35,622 nt of DNA from Guyanagaster necrorhizus (GCF_019112545.1 NW_025064922.1:1-35622); one strand, 5' to 3'. Shown: positions 20,523 through 31,449, counted from the stretch's first letter. Notes: a model not told the origin generated them from the sequence alone. A program made the numbers and translations.

Positions 20523-21222
20523 GATATAGACAGTACAAACTCATTTGCAGAGAGTATTCATATCTTTATCTCAGGGTGAAATATATGCCCTAAACTAGCA
20601 ACAAAAAGTATACAGCCAGATGCTAGCACACCACTGGATATAGCTATCTCAGTTGCATATATAAACAGAAATACATATGATAATAGAACTGCCAATGCCA
20701 GAGCTAATACAGAAGTATGATTTGGAGATGATAATGACTAAAATGTCCTTCTACAGCTTTCAGGCCAATATTAGATAAACAACATAGGAGGAATCAGGGT
20801 AATACTGGAATATGTATTGTCTGCAATACAAAATGGAGTGATAATAGCTGTAACTGACTCAAAGTATATTATTTAAGGACTATCTGCCATCTAAAATGTT
20901 GAGAAGACAATGGATGGGTGAGTATCTTGAACAGTGATATGTGGAAGGCAGCTGTAGCTGCTCTTAGAAAAAGAATATCTCCTATTTATTTTCAATGGGT
21001 TAAAAGATATAATGGAGTTTCAGGGAATGAAGGAGCAGATCTTCCTGAAAAAGGAGCTAAGCTGACTGAGGAAGAAACAACACTAGTGGATATGGAGATC
21101 AATCATGAATTTGTTGTAGATAAAGTGAAACTATCTTTCATTATCTAGAGTAAGGCATATTGACTCTTAAACATTCTAAAAAATATGCTAAAGCAAGACA
21201 GTCAGTATAACAAGACAGAGAG
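20523..21222 (+). pseudogene. RNase H fragment, probably from a LINE
   Basis: Plus strand from about 20660 shows NRTANARAN and FGDDND, then VIAVTDSKYII (about 20838-20870, including the catalytic Asp) and, after a frame change, the open frame 20918-21148 with MWKAAVAALRKRISPIYFQW followed by VKRYNGVSGNEGADLPEKGA. The order DSKY ... WVKxHxGxxGNExAD is that of RNase H1-type domains, which in fungi often form the C-terminus of Tad-like non-LTR elements. It differs clearly from the gypsy RNase H copies nearby. The catalytic His position is Tyr (RYNG) and stops are present. No reverse transcriptase adjoins it, so its element of origin is uncertain. Confidence 0.65.
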
Positions 21223-21681
21223 TGTTATGATTTTTCCACTTTTATTCTCACTTTCACAGTATTAACCCCTATCTATGCTTAGTCAAGGTGCTTATGCCAG
21301 TGCTTAGGGCTATGAGACAGTCTTGGTCAGCACAATCAGCTATTGTCTCTCAACTCATAGTGACACCCTGATAATAGCACAACAGATCTTTTGTAGGTAA
21401 TATCAACTCACCAGGACAATAAGTATTATAGCACAAACACTTACAATTAGTAGTGGTATATTTAGTGACTAACCTAGAAGTATATAAGTAGCATAGATAG
21501 CACCATGTATCCCTAGTCTTGAACTATCCTTTATTATACCCACTTACTTGAGTCTACTTGCATAGATCTTGAGACATAACCTTCACACATATTACATATT
21601 TAGACTTAGGCTTGATTGTACAAATGCAATGCAGTGCCTATTTACTACATGATATTGGACATATGTTACTTGGCTCTAACA
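21223..21681 (+). repeat. 5' LTR of element C
   Basis: 459 bp, TGTTATGATTTT...GGCTCTAACA. Matches the B LTRs in order and in promoter layout. Left flank ACAGAGAG; no duplication can be tested because the 3' end is lost. Confidence 0.85.
21481..21526 (+). promoter_or_regulatory. LTR promoter of C: TATA box and presumed transcript start
   Basis: TATATAAG at 21481-21488 and AGTCTTGAACTA at 21515-21526, spacing 34 bp from the start of the box. Confidence 0.55.
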
Positions 21682-21682
21682 A

Positions 21683-21695
21683 TTAGTTTGAGACT
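21683..21695 (+). promoter_or_regulatory. Primer binding site of element C (self-priming type)
   Basis: TTAGTTTGAGACT lies directly after the LTR. Its reverse complement AGTCTCAAACTAA matches the LTR site AGTCTTGAACTAT except at three positions; two of these are what opposite-strand decay of an ancestral TCGA (to TTGA and TCAA) would give. Confidence 0.6.
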
Positions 21696-21696
21696 T

Positions 21697-24600
21697 TGAC
21701 TTCCCTTTTCTCATGCCTATCACAAGTGAAGAAAACTGAATGCCTGCTATCAACATCTTCATTACTAATATCACCAATGAGTTTTTTAAGCTACTGGCTT
21801 CTATCATCAGAATGCTTTTAGACCTACTTGCAATCATCACACTTTGCTGCAGATATCAATCTATTTTAGCTTGGATAGTCAGGCACTACCAATCCTTCCA
21901 ACAGATCTAATAGATTCTTAAAAATGTCATGCCTGATCTCTCCCTTCACAACATCTCTCTATCTGTCTGAGCCTTCTTTCAGTCTATGCCCAAAACTGTA
22001 TCTGAAGCTAGGTCTAGTAGTGTGAATGAGAGGAGCACTCAAGAAGAAGAAAAATCTAAATCAGTTGGACTCTCTAGAATAGTTAGATGAGATAATAAGC
22101 ATCATGGCATCATAGAGTTCCAAAACTCATTTGACATTCTGATATGTATCTCATGAGTCCTATTCCCCATTCCTAACTATGAGGATGAGGATTTTCCTAA
22201 TGACTTCTTTGAGGAGTTGCTATTCTCTGACCCTTCTACTGCCCTCTACAAGCCTAGCATTGGAGATCATGCCAGAGACTCTATTGAAAATGCTCAAAGA
22301 ATTGCAGAGGAGAGACACTCTAGGTATGACATTCCTTGAGAAAGTCTCCTCCCCCTCTCCAACCTTTAGCCTCATCCCATCCACCCCAAATACTTTCTAT
22401 AATATTAGAAGAGAGTATAAAGGAACAGGATATGATTCAGACAGTGACACCATCTATGACTGATTGAATCAGCTCAAGCAGAAGTGACAGGCTGAAGAGC
22501 TCCATAAGCAAAGACTGACTGAGCAGCAAGAGGAACATGAGCACCTCCAATATGCAGTCTAATATAGAAGGTGAGAGCAGAGACAGCAGGCCACAGAGTG
22601 GAGCTCAGTCCCATCTGACCACTATGGACTTTATACAGAAAGTTCAGATGATAAGCCTCATGAGTGGGGCTCTGACAATGAAGATAACTCATGGTCTGCC
22701 AACTACTGGTCCAACACTCAGATCCTCACAGCAGATGAGGCCCACTATACTAGCAACTATGACTATGTCAGCAACAACAAGTATATCAATGATGATGACT
22801 ATGAGCCCCTCCCACTGACCTATAAAGAGAGTACTAGTACTGATAGCAGCAGTACCCTCTCCTCAGATGCCAGCTCTGTACTTTCTGGATATAGAATCTG
22901 AATACTCCTAGGGGCTAGAGTCTCTGAGTAGGCCCTCTGACAATTTCTTCATGGATGTGTTGCTGCCCTCTTCCTCAATGATGACTTCTACTCAGACTTC
23001 CACTGATATAGCCAAGCAGTGGAGGAGGTCAGAATACAAACAGAAAACTGCAGAACTCAGACTCACTAATCTCAGCAGCAGCCTCCTTCTGAAACCTCTA
23101 GCAGGACTAGAAGCAGAACTGATAGAGAGTTCTCTGGTGTCCTTCAAAGCTCCTGAGCTGCCTAACTATGATCCACCTGCTGCCTATGTTGAAGAGAGTG
23201 AGGTGAGCAACAGGGACAGTGAGGCTAAGAAGAATGACAAGGAAAGAGAGGACCTTCTCACTAATTTATAGGTTGACTATGAAGACACAGATGAAGAAGT
23301 GCTGGAGAAGAAGATACAGAGGACTCAGATAGAGGAATTTGAAAGCTTATACCAGAAGGGGGCAGCAGTATTATGGAAGGACTATAGTTGGTATATAACC
23401 TCTTTGGAGCACAAGTATAAGCAAGCAGACAATGAGGAGAAAAGATATATATTGCAATATGCAGCCACTGATAGAGCCATTTATTTTTATAATAGGAATC
23501 ACTCTGAGAATCTGCTAAGAGCACTACCATTCTTCAAATATGAAATCCAACCAATGCTAAACACTCTGGCACTCCCACTGAAGTGAGCTGTATATACAGC
23601 TTTATCCTTACAAATGACTAGCTCTAGATATGTGCTCTTTACATTTTTAGGCTGAAGAGCCATGCTGCAGCCCAAACCTCAAGAACTAGTGCAGCCTGTC
23701 AGATTCTGAAATCCCTAGACACACTAAGATAGCCAACTCCTAAGTGGGCAATCACTGCTAGATGAGGTGGAAGAAAGTGGAGTGGGAAAAAAGCCAATCT
23801 GAGATAATTCTGAAGCTGTCAAATTAGGGTTTACAGTAAAAAACAGAGTTATTATATGCAAGAAGACAGGACCACAAGAGAGTCCTATTGCTGATGATGA
23901 ATCCCTACATTCACTTCCTGAGCCACCTGCTGAATAGCATTGACCACTCTTTGATGAGTACTCTAACTCTATGAGAGCCCTTCTAAATAATGCTACTATG
24001 CTCCAGTGCAAGCCAGGTCTCCTGTGGACTCTCTGACCCTTTAAAGATGCCTCAGATGATATTGACTATTTTCTTGTTGACTGCAAGCAATATTTCAAAG
24101 TCTACACTGTCTACTTTAGCTCCAACATGAACAAGGTAGTGTTTGCCACCTTGTACTTCAAAAGCAAGGCAAAATGATGGTGGATGCTAATAGCTCTGAC
24201 TCTTTGATCTACCACTTGTGGACACCACCACTATTTATCTTGGGCCATCTTTAAGCAGATAGTCAAGAATAAGTTTGTTGATCCAGCAGTCTAAGAGGTT
24301 CACAAAAACAAGATGAAGGAGCTCTGCATGAGTGATAAGATTGCTAGTAAGTACTTCAATGAGCTGGAACATCTGGAAATACTGGCCAGAGTCAGGGAAA
24401 GTATCCACAAAGACAGATGAATAGTCAAATACATAAAGATAAGAGTACTGCAATCTTATATCAGCATGGTCTCTAACATCAGAGTAAATGTTCTGAAGAG
24501 GTATGATATATGGAAGGAGCAGATTACAGAGATGAACAAAGAAAGACTGCAACAGAAGGCAGTAAATGCAGGGTTGACAATGGAGATGAAGAAGCTGAAT

Positions 24601-24923
24601 ACATTGAACAGAAGGCCAAGTGGTGGATTAGGAGAATTAAAGCCTAGTACATCATCCAGTCTCTTGTATACTGCACAGAAGACAGCACTGGGACAATGTA
24701 TACCAGCACTAACAAACCAATGGACATTGACCAACTTAAGAAGAAAAGCAAGTGTTTCAACTGCAGCCAAAAAGGCCACATATCCAGAGATTGCCTGAAG
24801 AAGAAATACATGCAAGAAGACATCAGAGCTCAGATAGCTGAGTTACAGAAGGAGGCAGATGGACTTGAGGACCTTAGATCAGATTTCAAGGTTGAGGAGG
24901 TAAAAGATAGGGCTGACAAGTGA
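21697..24923 (+). pseudogene. Gag of element C, near full length but broken
   Basis: N-terminal block ITNEFFKLLASIIRMLLDLL (hydrophobic, about 21770-21850), then AWIVRHYQSF and DHARDSIENAQRI. A region of Tyr/Ser/Asp-rich sequence follows (22537-22900). The middle part (22951-23586) has TSTDIAKQWRRSEYKQKTAE, an acidic tract, EFESLYQKGAAVLWKDYSW and RYILQYAATDRAIYFYNRN. The C-terminal part has a CCHC knuckle CFNCSQKGHISRDC at 24753-24794 and ends VKDRADK with TGA at 24921-24923. Multiple TGA, TAG and frame changes. The layout mirrors element A gag and supports one long ORF in the ancestor. Confidence 0.82.
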
Positions 24924-25370
24924 ATGATTCCACTTGATTGGCCAAAGGACTTCATAGTGTGTTACCAGTAGCTGTAGATTGGACTCATATGCTCTCTGTA
25001 GGTAGAAATATTTACATGCATTCAAATATATCCTATATTACTCCCACTACACAATCACCTAAGGAATCACTGAAACAGACTCAACTGTCCAAGGGCTGAA
25101 CAGAGAGAGAGACCTCCACTGATTGGCTCAAGCCCTTCAATACAGAATGGACTTGGCAAGCCATATGAGAAGAAAAGGAAGAAGAAGCAATAGCCACTCT
25201 CAGGAGCTGGATTCATCAGACCAGAACCAGTGAAGTAGATCAGAAACTGATAGAAGAATTACAAAAGGCAGTTTGAGAGAAGGCTCTGTATTAGACTCAA
25301 GCATCACATGAGCAGAAACACATGATAAACAGAAGTCTCCTCACACTTCAGGAGATTGACTGAGTCTACT
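24924..25370 (+). pseudogene. Start of pol (linker) of element C, truncated
   Basis: In the -1 frame relative to gag, TSTDWLKPFNTEWTWQAI and SWIHQTRTSEVDQKLIEEL match the linker of A and B. It stops before the protease active site; the sequence then joins an LTR fragment of the opposite orientation. Confidence 0.7.
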
Positions 25371-25564
25371 GACATGTATTCTGATCAGTGTGTCATAAGG
25401 TCTTAGGACCAGCTCAAGTATAGAATGGTGTGAAGATAAACTTTAACTCAAAGCTGAGGATTTCCAGCAAGAGCAAGCCTTCTTAAATACTGTACAAGTT
25501 ATTTTAATTATACTACTGCCTATTGTGCATTGCTGTGTCCTTTGTGCTCATTGTTCTTGAGCAT
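25371..25564 (-). repeat. Gypsy LTR fragment, probably the 3' LTR remnant of E
   Basis: Resembles the element A LTR in plus-strand order 11480-11636 (ATGGTGTGAAGATAAACTTT, then AACTCAAAGCT). Minus-strand TATTTAAG at 25489-25482 is 34 bp before AGCTTTGAGTTAA at 25455-25443. Repeat R4 cuts it at 25565. Orientation and position fit the 3' LTR of E. The left boundary is approximate. Confidence 0.65.
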
Positions 25565-26119
25565 TGAAGAGGATCTGAGTGTACACAAGGTGAAAATAGA
25601 TACAGCAGAGTATTATCCACTGACCACACTTACACCAACACACACACAAAACTCTTAGTTCATAGAGGGATTATAATGCAATAAAAGTAGTAATCAACAA
25701 ATATAATTGTCTTCTTCAACAAGATCACAGCATATGAACAGTAATAGCATGCTTACAACAGTCCAAGGTCTCTCTAAGTCTCAAAGCTTTTTGTTTTATC
25801 AAAACAAGAGGTGGCAATAGGTGTTGCTGGGCCTCAAGGCAAAGAGTACTGCAGCTTAATACAATATGTTGAAACACTCTCACAAAACTCTCCAAAAAAG
25901 TCCTAAGCACAGCTCAGATCATCTCAAAATCCCTAACATACATAATAAATGACTCAAAGCTTTATGCTCTAAGCAAAAACCAATCACAAACATGTTCACA
26001 AGTGTCAAAGAGCACAGATCTCTATTCACAAGTTTCCAAACTGATCATAGACCCACAGGATTCAAACCTATCTGATCCAGAGATACAAAACACAATAAAC
26101 ATCATCTGACAGACCAAAG
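25565..26119 (+). repeat. Repeat R, copy R4, 5' part
   Basis: Starts TGAAGAGGATCTGAGTG and follows R3 (8374-8926) collinearly up to GACAGACCAAAG. Inserted in an LTR fragment. No CpG remains, in contrast to R1-R3, so this is an old copy. Confidence 0.85.
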
Positions 26120-26534
26120 TAGGATTATATTAGTAAGTACCATAGTAGAGTATTTAAATACTGCATTGTATGAGTAGAAAAAAAGAGTTTCTGACCTCCA
26201 CAGTTGCAGTGTATTGGGCACAGAAAGCCTTGCACTCTAGCTCTGGGTTTGTGTTTGTAACTTTAGGCAAGAGAATAAATGCATTATTGAATATCCTTGA
26301 GAGAGCTGTGAGAACTAAATAAGGCATTAAAGCTTGCAAAGGATTTAAGTCCAGTTTAATAAGAGGTTTTGGATCATGCTCTAACCTGAGAATAAGAGAG
26401 TGGTGTCTGAAGGGCATCATCTTGAGTTTTTGAGATATTTGTGACATGTGGCACTACAGGTGGCAGAGGTTCAAACTCTTTGGCTTGATTAGTGTGGGCT
26501 TTTGTGTTATTTCTGCAGATTGGCAGAGGTTCAA
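26120..26534 (-). repeat. Repeat R, copy R4, inverted internal segment
   Basis: Reverse complement of R3 from about 9352 to 8930. It starts exactly where the forward part stops, so the segment adjoining the breakpoint is inverted in place; the last ~880 bp of R are absent. The right end abuts the element E chromodomain at about 26535. Confidence 0.8.
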
Positions 26535-26644
26535 GCTATATCCCTTAAAATAGACTAAAAACCACTGTTTTCTGTATTGAATCTTATCATCAAGAATAGC
26601 ATTGATTTCATATTTGTCTTTATCATCAACCATTACAGGTTTAG
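26535..26644 (-). pseudogene. Truncated chromodomain of element E
   Basis: Minus strand: VDDKDKYEINAILDDKIQYR, then FLVYFKGYS, after which R-derived sequence begins. It continues the frame that ends at 31455 (QQKPPSPK) once copia element D and one TTTAG copy are ignored. The C-terminal helix of the domain is lost. Confidence 0.8.
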
Positions 26645-26855
26645 TGTTGGAGTTAATAAGGTAGAAGCACAGACATGGTGAACAAGGAAAAAAGTTTTTA
26701 CAAAAGAACAAACACTAAAATAAAACATTGTAATATTAATCTCAGCATTATGGTTGAAAGCTGAGATGTGCAGAATGGTGTGACATGCCAAAAAAGAAAG
26801 GAATATCAAATAGATAAGCAAATGTGTGTGTATTGTACTATTTCTACATCTAATA
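26645..26855 (-). repeat. 3' LTR of copia element D
   Basis: 211 bp, plus-strand TGTTGGAGTTAAT...CATCTAATA; the terminal TAATA is a decayed TAACA. Pairs with 31239-31449. Confidence 0.92.
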
Positions 26856-26867
26856 CTTCCCCTCAAA
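26856..26867 (-). promoter_or_regulatory. Polypurine tract of copia element D
   Basis: Minus-strand TTTGAGGGGAAG lies directly next to the LTR, a form typical of copia elements. Confidence 0.85.
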
Positions 26868-28640
26868 ATGTAAATAGTTCACTTACACAATGCCCAGTGC
26901 CTCCATAAACTTCTTGAATTTTGAATGAACCAACAGTTTTGTGAGGATGTCAGCAACCATATTATCAGTTGGGCAGTACATCAGTTTGATGTGGTCTTAT
27001 TCATGGTTTGGCAAATGAAATAGTATTGAACTCCAATATGTTTCATTCATGGAATACTAAATCCTTGGTGATAGAAAGTGCATTTTGACTATCAGAGAAG
27101 AGGATAGTAGGGTTTGTTGGATAAATGGAAGGGCTTGCAATGAATATAGAAAGCTCTGAGAGGGGTTTGTGAAGCCATATCATGTTCTTCAATGCTGGTG
27201 TAAGTCCAACATATTCTGATTCACTGGTAAAGACAGTAACAATTGGTTGCTTTCTTGATGTCCATATAACAGCATCTTAATCCATGAATAGGACAAATCC
27301 AGACATAGACTTTCATCCATGCTGGTTGGCATATGCTGTGTCATGATAGCCCTTAGGACTGATGCTAGGACTACTGATTACAAGCTGTTGATCATGCATA
27401 CCCTTGAGATAACAGAGGACTTGGAATCCTGCTTTTAGGTGAGTTGAATGTGGATCTTCCATGAATTGTGTGATAATGCTGATACTGGATAGCTGATTTC
27501 AGAGTGGAATCCAACTGCAACATACATGAGAGACTCTAGCAGCTCACAATAGAGTGCTTTTTCATGTGGCATAACAGATTCTGTGGATATGAAGGATGAA
27601 TCCAGGTTTAGATCAAGATTTGCTTCTATTGGTGTTGCAAATAGTGCTATGTTCTGACATCCAAATCATTTTGCAATCTGGTCAATGTAGGCTGGCTATC
27701 CAATGCTGATGGTGTGCCTTTCCCAGTCCCAAGTGATATGCATCCCCAAGAGCCAATGTATGAGTCCAAGATCAACTAGCTTAAAATGTGAGCCTATTTC
27801 TCATTTGAATCAATCTGATTCATTTTGGGAGTCTGTGATAATAGTGAAATCATCTGTGGCAACTGTGAAAATGGTATATTTAGTCTCTGATTTGATCCAG
27901 TAGAAGATAGCCTCATCTGCATTGCTGATGATGAATCCTAGAGAGATCATCATTGCCTTCAGAGTCTGATACTAGCCATGTCCTGCTTGTTTTGTGCCAT
28001 ACAGACATTTGCACAGCTTGGCATAAATGTTCTGACCTTTGAGGTGTTCTGAGATTGTGAAGAATTCTTTATATCTATTTGAAAACTTGATATAGATTTC
28101 CTTGGTGATGTCAGCATTGCAGGTATGTATTTTTAATATCAGCTTAGTCTATAATTGCATTTCAAGAGATGGCTATGGAGAGTAGGATGTAGAGAGTGAA
28201 AAGACAGACAACTGGAGCATAGCTGTCAAAGTAGTCAATGCCTTGGATCTGAAAGAATCTTTGGGCTACAAAATAGGACTTAGCCTTTTCAGGCTCACCA
28301 GTTTCATTTTGTTTGATCTGGTAGACAAACCTTATACTCATGATATTTGCATCTGTGGAAACATCTTCTCTTTTCATCACCTCTCATGCTTTCTTCTTCT
28401 TGCACTGCCTTATCTCTGCAAGCATTGACTCATGCCATTCCTCTTCATCAGGACCACTCAGTGCTTCCTTCATAGTTACTGGTTTGACATTTACCATCAT
28501 AGCATAGTTGACTGGTGAGTAGCTGTTTGGTTTATCATCATCATCTGATTCTGACTCATCTTCAAGTGCTGTTGCTGCAATTCCAGCTGTAGTGGGACAT
28601 TTGCACAAGTCTGAGGGGTGCAAGTTGACCAGGTTTCAGG
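26868..28640 (-). pseudogene. Reverse transcriptase-RNase H of copia element D
   Basis: RT starts with MKEALSGPDEEEWHESMLAE (28623-28384) and continues with NIMSIRFVYQIKQNETGEPE, AKSYFVAQRFFQIQGIDYFD and SYAPVV (28380-28162). The catalytic region reads TVATDDFTIITDS (about 27840-27880; the copia YVDD position is ATDD here), followed by LVDLGLIHWLLGMHI. RNase H near 27050-27260 has ESEYVGLTPALKNMIWLHK and ILFSDSQNALSI. Stops break the frame between these blocks. Reverse-transcribes the element RNA in particles; this copy is dead. Confidence 0.85.
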
Positions 28641-30115
28641 GCTGCAGATCACTTAGAGTGGCTGGATTGAGGGATAGAATCAGATTCTATATCTGTGAGT
28701 GGAGATTCAGAACACTCTAAATAAGTTTCTGTGAGTGGTTCATCTAGCAGGTTTTCGAAGAGTTTAGAAGTGGTTGATAACTTTAGGACAATAGAGTCAG
28801 TATTTTCATCCTTCCCCTTGACTATGAATGGTTTTGGAGTCAGATCATTCTTATTGAAGTATACATCACATTTAATGCTGAATTTTCACTTTTTGGGCTA
28901 GTAAACTCTCCAGCCTTTGCCTTCAGTATCAATGCTCATGAAGCAAGTTTTGATAGCATGCTCTCTAAGCTTCTCTGGTGCCTTTACTTAGATCCAGCAT
29001 TAGCATCCCCAAGAGTGAAGATCTGAGATGTTAGGCTTTCTATCAGTTGCTATCTTGAATGGGGTTTTCTCTGATGGTATTGCTTTTGTTGAAGTGCAGT
29101 TGTAGATCCATTCAGCATGCCAGTGAGCTTCAGCCCAGAGGTATTTTGGTAACCCTGAACTGATTAAGAAAGCTTTAGTCATATTCATCAGATAGCTATT
29201 TGAACATTCAGCAATCCCATTTGACTGTGAAAAATCATGTACATTAAGATGTTGAACAGTCTCCTTTGATTTGAGATGCTGACCAAACTCTTCACTAGTG
29301 AATTCTCCCTCTTGATCTATACCAAGGATCTTGATGACCTCTATGTCTCACTGAATCTTGATTCATATCTTATAATGTTTATATGATCCAAAGGTATCTG
29401 ATTTCTTTGATAAGTATTTGAATTTTGATTCATAGATATATAGGTCATAGAATATGCAGACATAGTGGGCTCTCCCTAGTGATACTATAGACATTGAGTC
29501 TATCAGATCTCCAACAATCTTGTCACTGCTATTGTTGACATATTCATATTGGCCTTGTTTTGGAAATAGCTTGTGCTTTGCTTTGGCCTTTATACAGGTC
29601 TTGCAAAGTTCTGGTTTGGAGTTAAGGTCAAGCTTGATTCCTTTGATATGGCTATTGATATACATGCAGCAAAGAGTGATGTGACTTTAGTGAGCACAAA
29701 TATTATATAGCTTGATGATATTCACCTTGAGCTTACCTGCCACTATAGTGATATCTGATTTGGCTGCTATAGTTTGCTGTGCATATGGAGTTGAGATTAT
29801 ATATAAGCCATCAGCTTCAGGGATTTTTGCAATGATCTTAGCATCTGGCTGTAGTGTGCAGATGTACATGGTGTGGTCAGAGAGTTCAATATGAATGGAA
29901 AATCCAGCATGACTGACTTGTGAGAGTGATATAAGGGTGTAGGCTATTTTCAGTGCATGATATGCATTTTGAAAACTCACAATAGTGGGTTTCTGTCTCT
30001 TTTTCATGGGAAGCAGTAGTTGAAGATCCTCTTTTCCTATCACATAGAAGACTTAGCCATTTACAGCTTTGATGGGCTTTAGTTCGATTTTAGTATAGTT
30101 TTTGAACCTCTGATA
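28641..30115 (-). pseudogene. Integrase of copia element D
   Basis: The GAG-pre-integrase and core regions are recognisable: MYINSHIKGIKLDLNSKPEL, then CKTCIKAKAKHKLFPKQGQY (29665-29560), a core with GDLIDSM and AHYVCIFYDLYI, and the copia-specific C-terminal block LISSGLPKYLWAEAHWHAEW, then TPFKI and DLHSWGC (29188-29000). The first catalytic Asp (GDLIDSM) is present; TGA, TAG and frame changes interrupt the rest. The poorly conserved tail extends to the RT start. Confidence 0.8.
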
Positions 30116-31210
30116 TTCAGATGAGTATGTTTCAATACTCCACAATCTGCTAATGCTATAACATTCTCCTCTTTTGCTGCATAAGCATCACCTTCAGCTC
30201 TATAGTCAGATGTGCATATTAATGCCACATTCTTGTGATCATTGTCATCAGCTATGATAACAATAACATGTTCATTATCACTTTCATCAATAGCTGCAGA
30301 TGCTGACTCTTTTATCTTTTCCTTCTCCTTAATCTTATTCTTTTTGGAAGCTAGGACTTGTTCTGTCTTTTTACTGCCTTTGCACCAACAATCTGTAATA
30401 AGATGGCCAGTTTTACCACATGCTGGGTTTGTGCATTTGAGATGAGATCGATTAGGTCTTTTCTTTGACTTCCCTCCAAAGTTCTGGCCCTTTCCTTTGC
30501 TCTATCATTGAGCAGATATTGCTATGTTTTCAGCAGTGGCCTTTGATGCAATCTCCTCATCCTATTCTTCATGCAAGGCTGCAACTAGGATGTCTGATAT
30601 TAGGGTCTTTCCAGTAAACTTGCTGGCAGTGGAGAGAGTGTGACAGATATGATCATAGGAAGATGGAAGTGATTTTTAGATCATCAAAGTGTACTGATTG
30701 TCTTCAATCTTCAGATCCATCTCTTCAATTCATTCACAGAGGATTTTTATTTTGGAAAAATGTTCATGCATATTGCCTTCATCAGGGCATGCCATGTTTC
30801 CAAGCTGAGTAAGGAGATGCTTTCACATGAGATTGCTCTTGCCAGTCATGACAGCAATGAGCTTCCTCCAGATGAGGGCAGCTGTTGCCTTGTCTTTGAT
30901 TTTATTGAAGATAGAGTCAGAAATAGCTTTGTAAATGATATTATGCATCTTTGCCTCTTTCTGCTCATATTCCTTCAGCTTATCCTCCAGCTTGTTTAGA
31001 TTGTCATCTGAGAGTGAATGTGAAAATGCAGTATCAGAGGACCAATAGAAGTTTCCCTTATGCTTGACAGGGTGCAGGAGTATGCGAGCTGTTCCTTGGA
31101 GATGCTGGCCAAGGCTCTTGTTTAGGAACTTGATGATGAGCTTCTCTAAAAATGCTATCCAGTTTGATCCATCATCTGCAAGCTTTGTTGTGCTTTATTT
31201 CAGTTGTCAT
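30116..31210 (-). pseudogene. Gag and protease of copia element D
   Basis: ATG at 31210 lies 14 bp after the primer site, but the conserved gag frame (LADDGSNWIAFLEKLIIKFL) is shifted relative to it. KLKEYEQKEAKMHNIIYKAI and KATAALIWRKLIAVMTGKSN are typical of UBN2-like copia gag. A zinc knuckle CTNPACGKTGHLITDC with spacing C-x4-C-x4-H-x4-C sits around 30390-30440, and a Lys/Glu-rich segment follows. The protease block LADCGVLKHTH (about 30135-30165) corresponds to the usual DSGA-x-x-H motif with Ser changed to Cys. Few stops lie in gag, making it the best preserved part of D. Confidence 0.82.
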
Positions 31211-31223
31211 GGACCTGCTGATA

Positions 31224-31238
31224 GCAGGGCTCATAACC
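31224..31238 (-). promoter_or_regulatory. Primer binding site of D: half initiator tRNA-Met
   Basis: The plus strand GCAGGGCTCATAACC, directly inside the LTR, is identical to the anticodon arm of yeast initiator tRNA-Met (CAT anticodon) as I know it. The minus strand is thus complementary to an internal tRNA region, not to a CCA end. Drosophila copia uses a cleaved initiator tRNA in the same way. Confidence 0.8.
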
Positions 31239-31449
31239 TGTTGGAGTTAATGAGATAAGAGCACAGATGTGGTAAACAAGAAATAAAGTTTTTGAAAGAG
31301 AACAGATGCTAAGATAAAATATTGTAATGTTAATCTCAGTATTATGGTTGAAAGCTGAGATGTGCAGAATGGTATGACATGCTGAAAAAGAAAGAAATAT
31401 CAAATAGATAAGTGAATGTGTGTATATTGTACTATTTCTATGTCTAACA
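31239..31449 (-). repeat. 5' LTR of copia element D
   Basis: 211 bp, plus-strand TGTTGGAGTTAAT...GTCTAACA, with TGTTG and TAACA ends. Same length as the partner LTR. Confidence 0.92.

Larger units (their letters stand above)
21223..25370 (+). mobile_element. Ty3/gypsy element C: LTR, leader and gag, truncated in pol
   Basis: LTR 21223-21681, primer site 21683-21695, gag to 24923 and the first ~450 bp of pol. The remainder of pol and the 3' LTR are missing; around 25370 the sequence switches to a minus-strand LTR fragment. It is the only plus-strand element here that keeps the leader and N-terminal gag deleted from B. CpG is almost fully lost. Confidence 0.85.
26645..31449 (-). mobile_element. 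Complete Ty1/copia retrotransposon D with target duplication
   Basis: 4805 bp between two 211-bp LTRs, both flanked by TTTAG (26640-26644 and 31450-31454). Domain order on the minus strand is gag, protease, integrase, RT, RNase H, which is the copia order. Primer site at 31238 and polypurine tract at 26867 are in place. All coding regions contain stops, mostly TGA and TAG at Arg, Trp and Gln positions. The LTRs differ at about 29 of 211 positions by eye, mostly transitions, many as CA versus TG. It inserted into element E. Confidence 0.93.

Noticed and set aside
28243..30999. Plus-strand open frames across 28243-28428, 29712-29894 and 30760-30999
   Set aside because: They lie opposite copia gag, integrase and RT, which are the recognisable coding strand.
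31224..31238. Anticodon-arm match as a tRNA-Met gene
   Set aside because: Only 15 nt match and they sit exactly at the LTR border, the position of a primer binding site.
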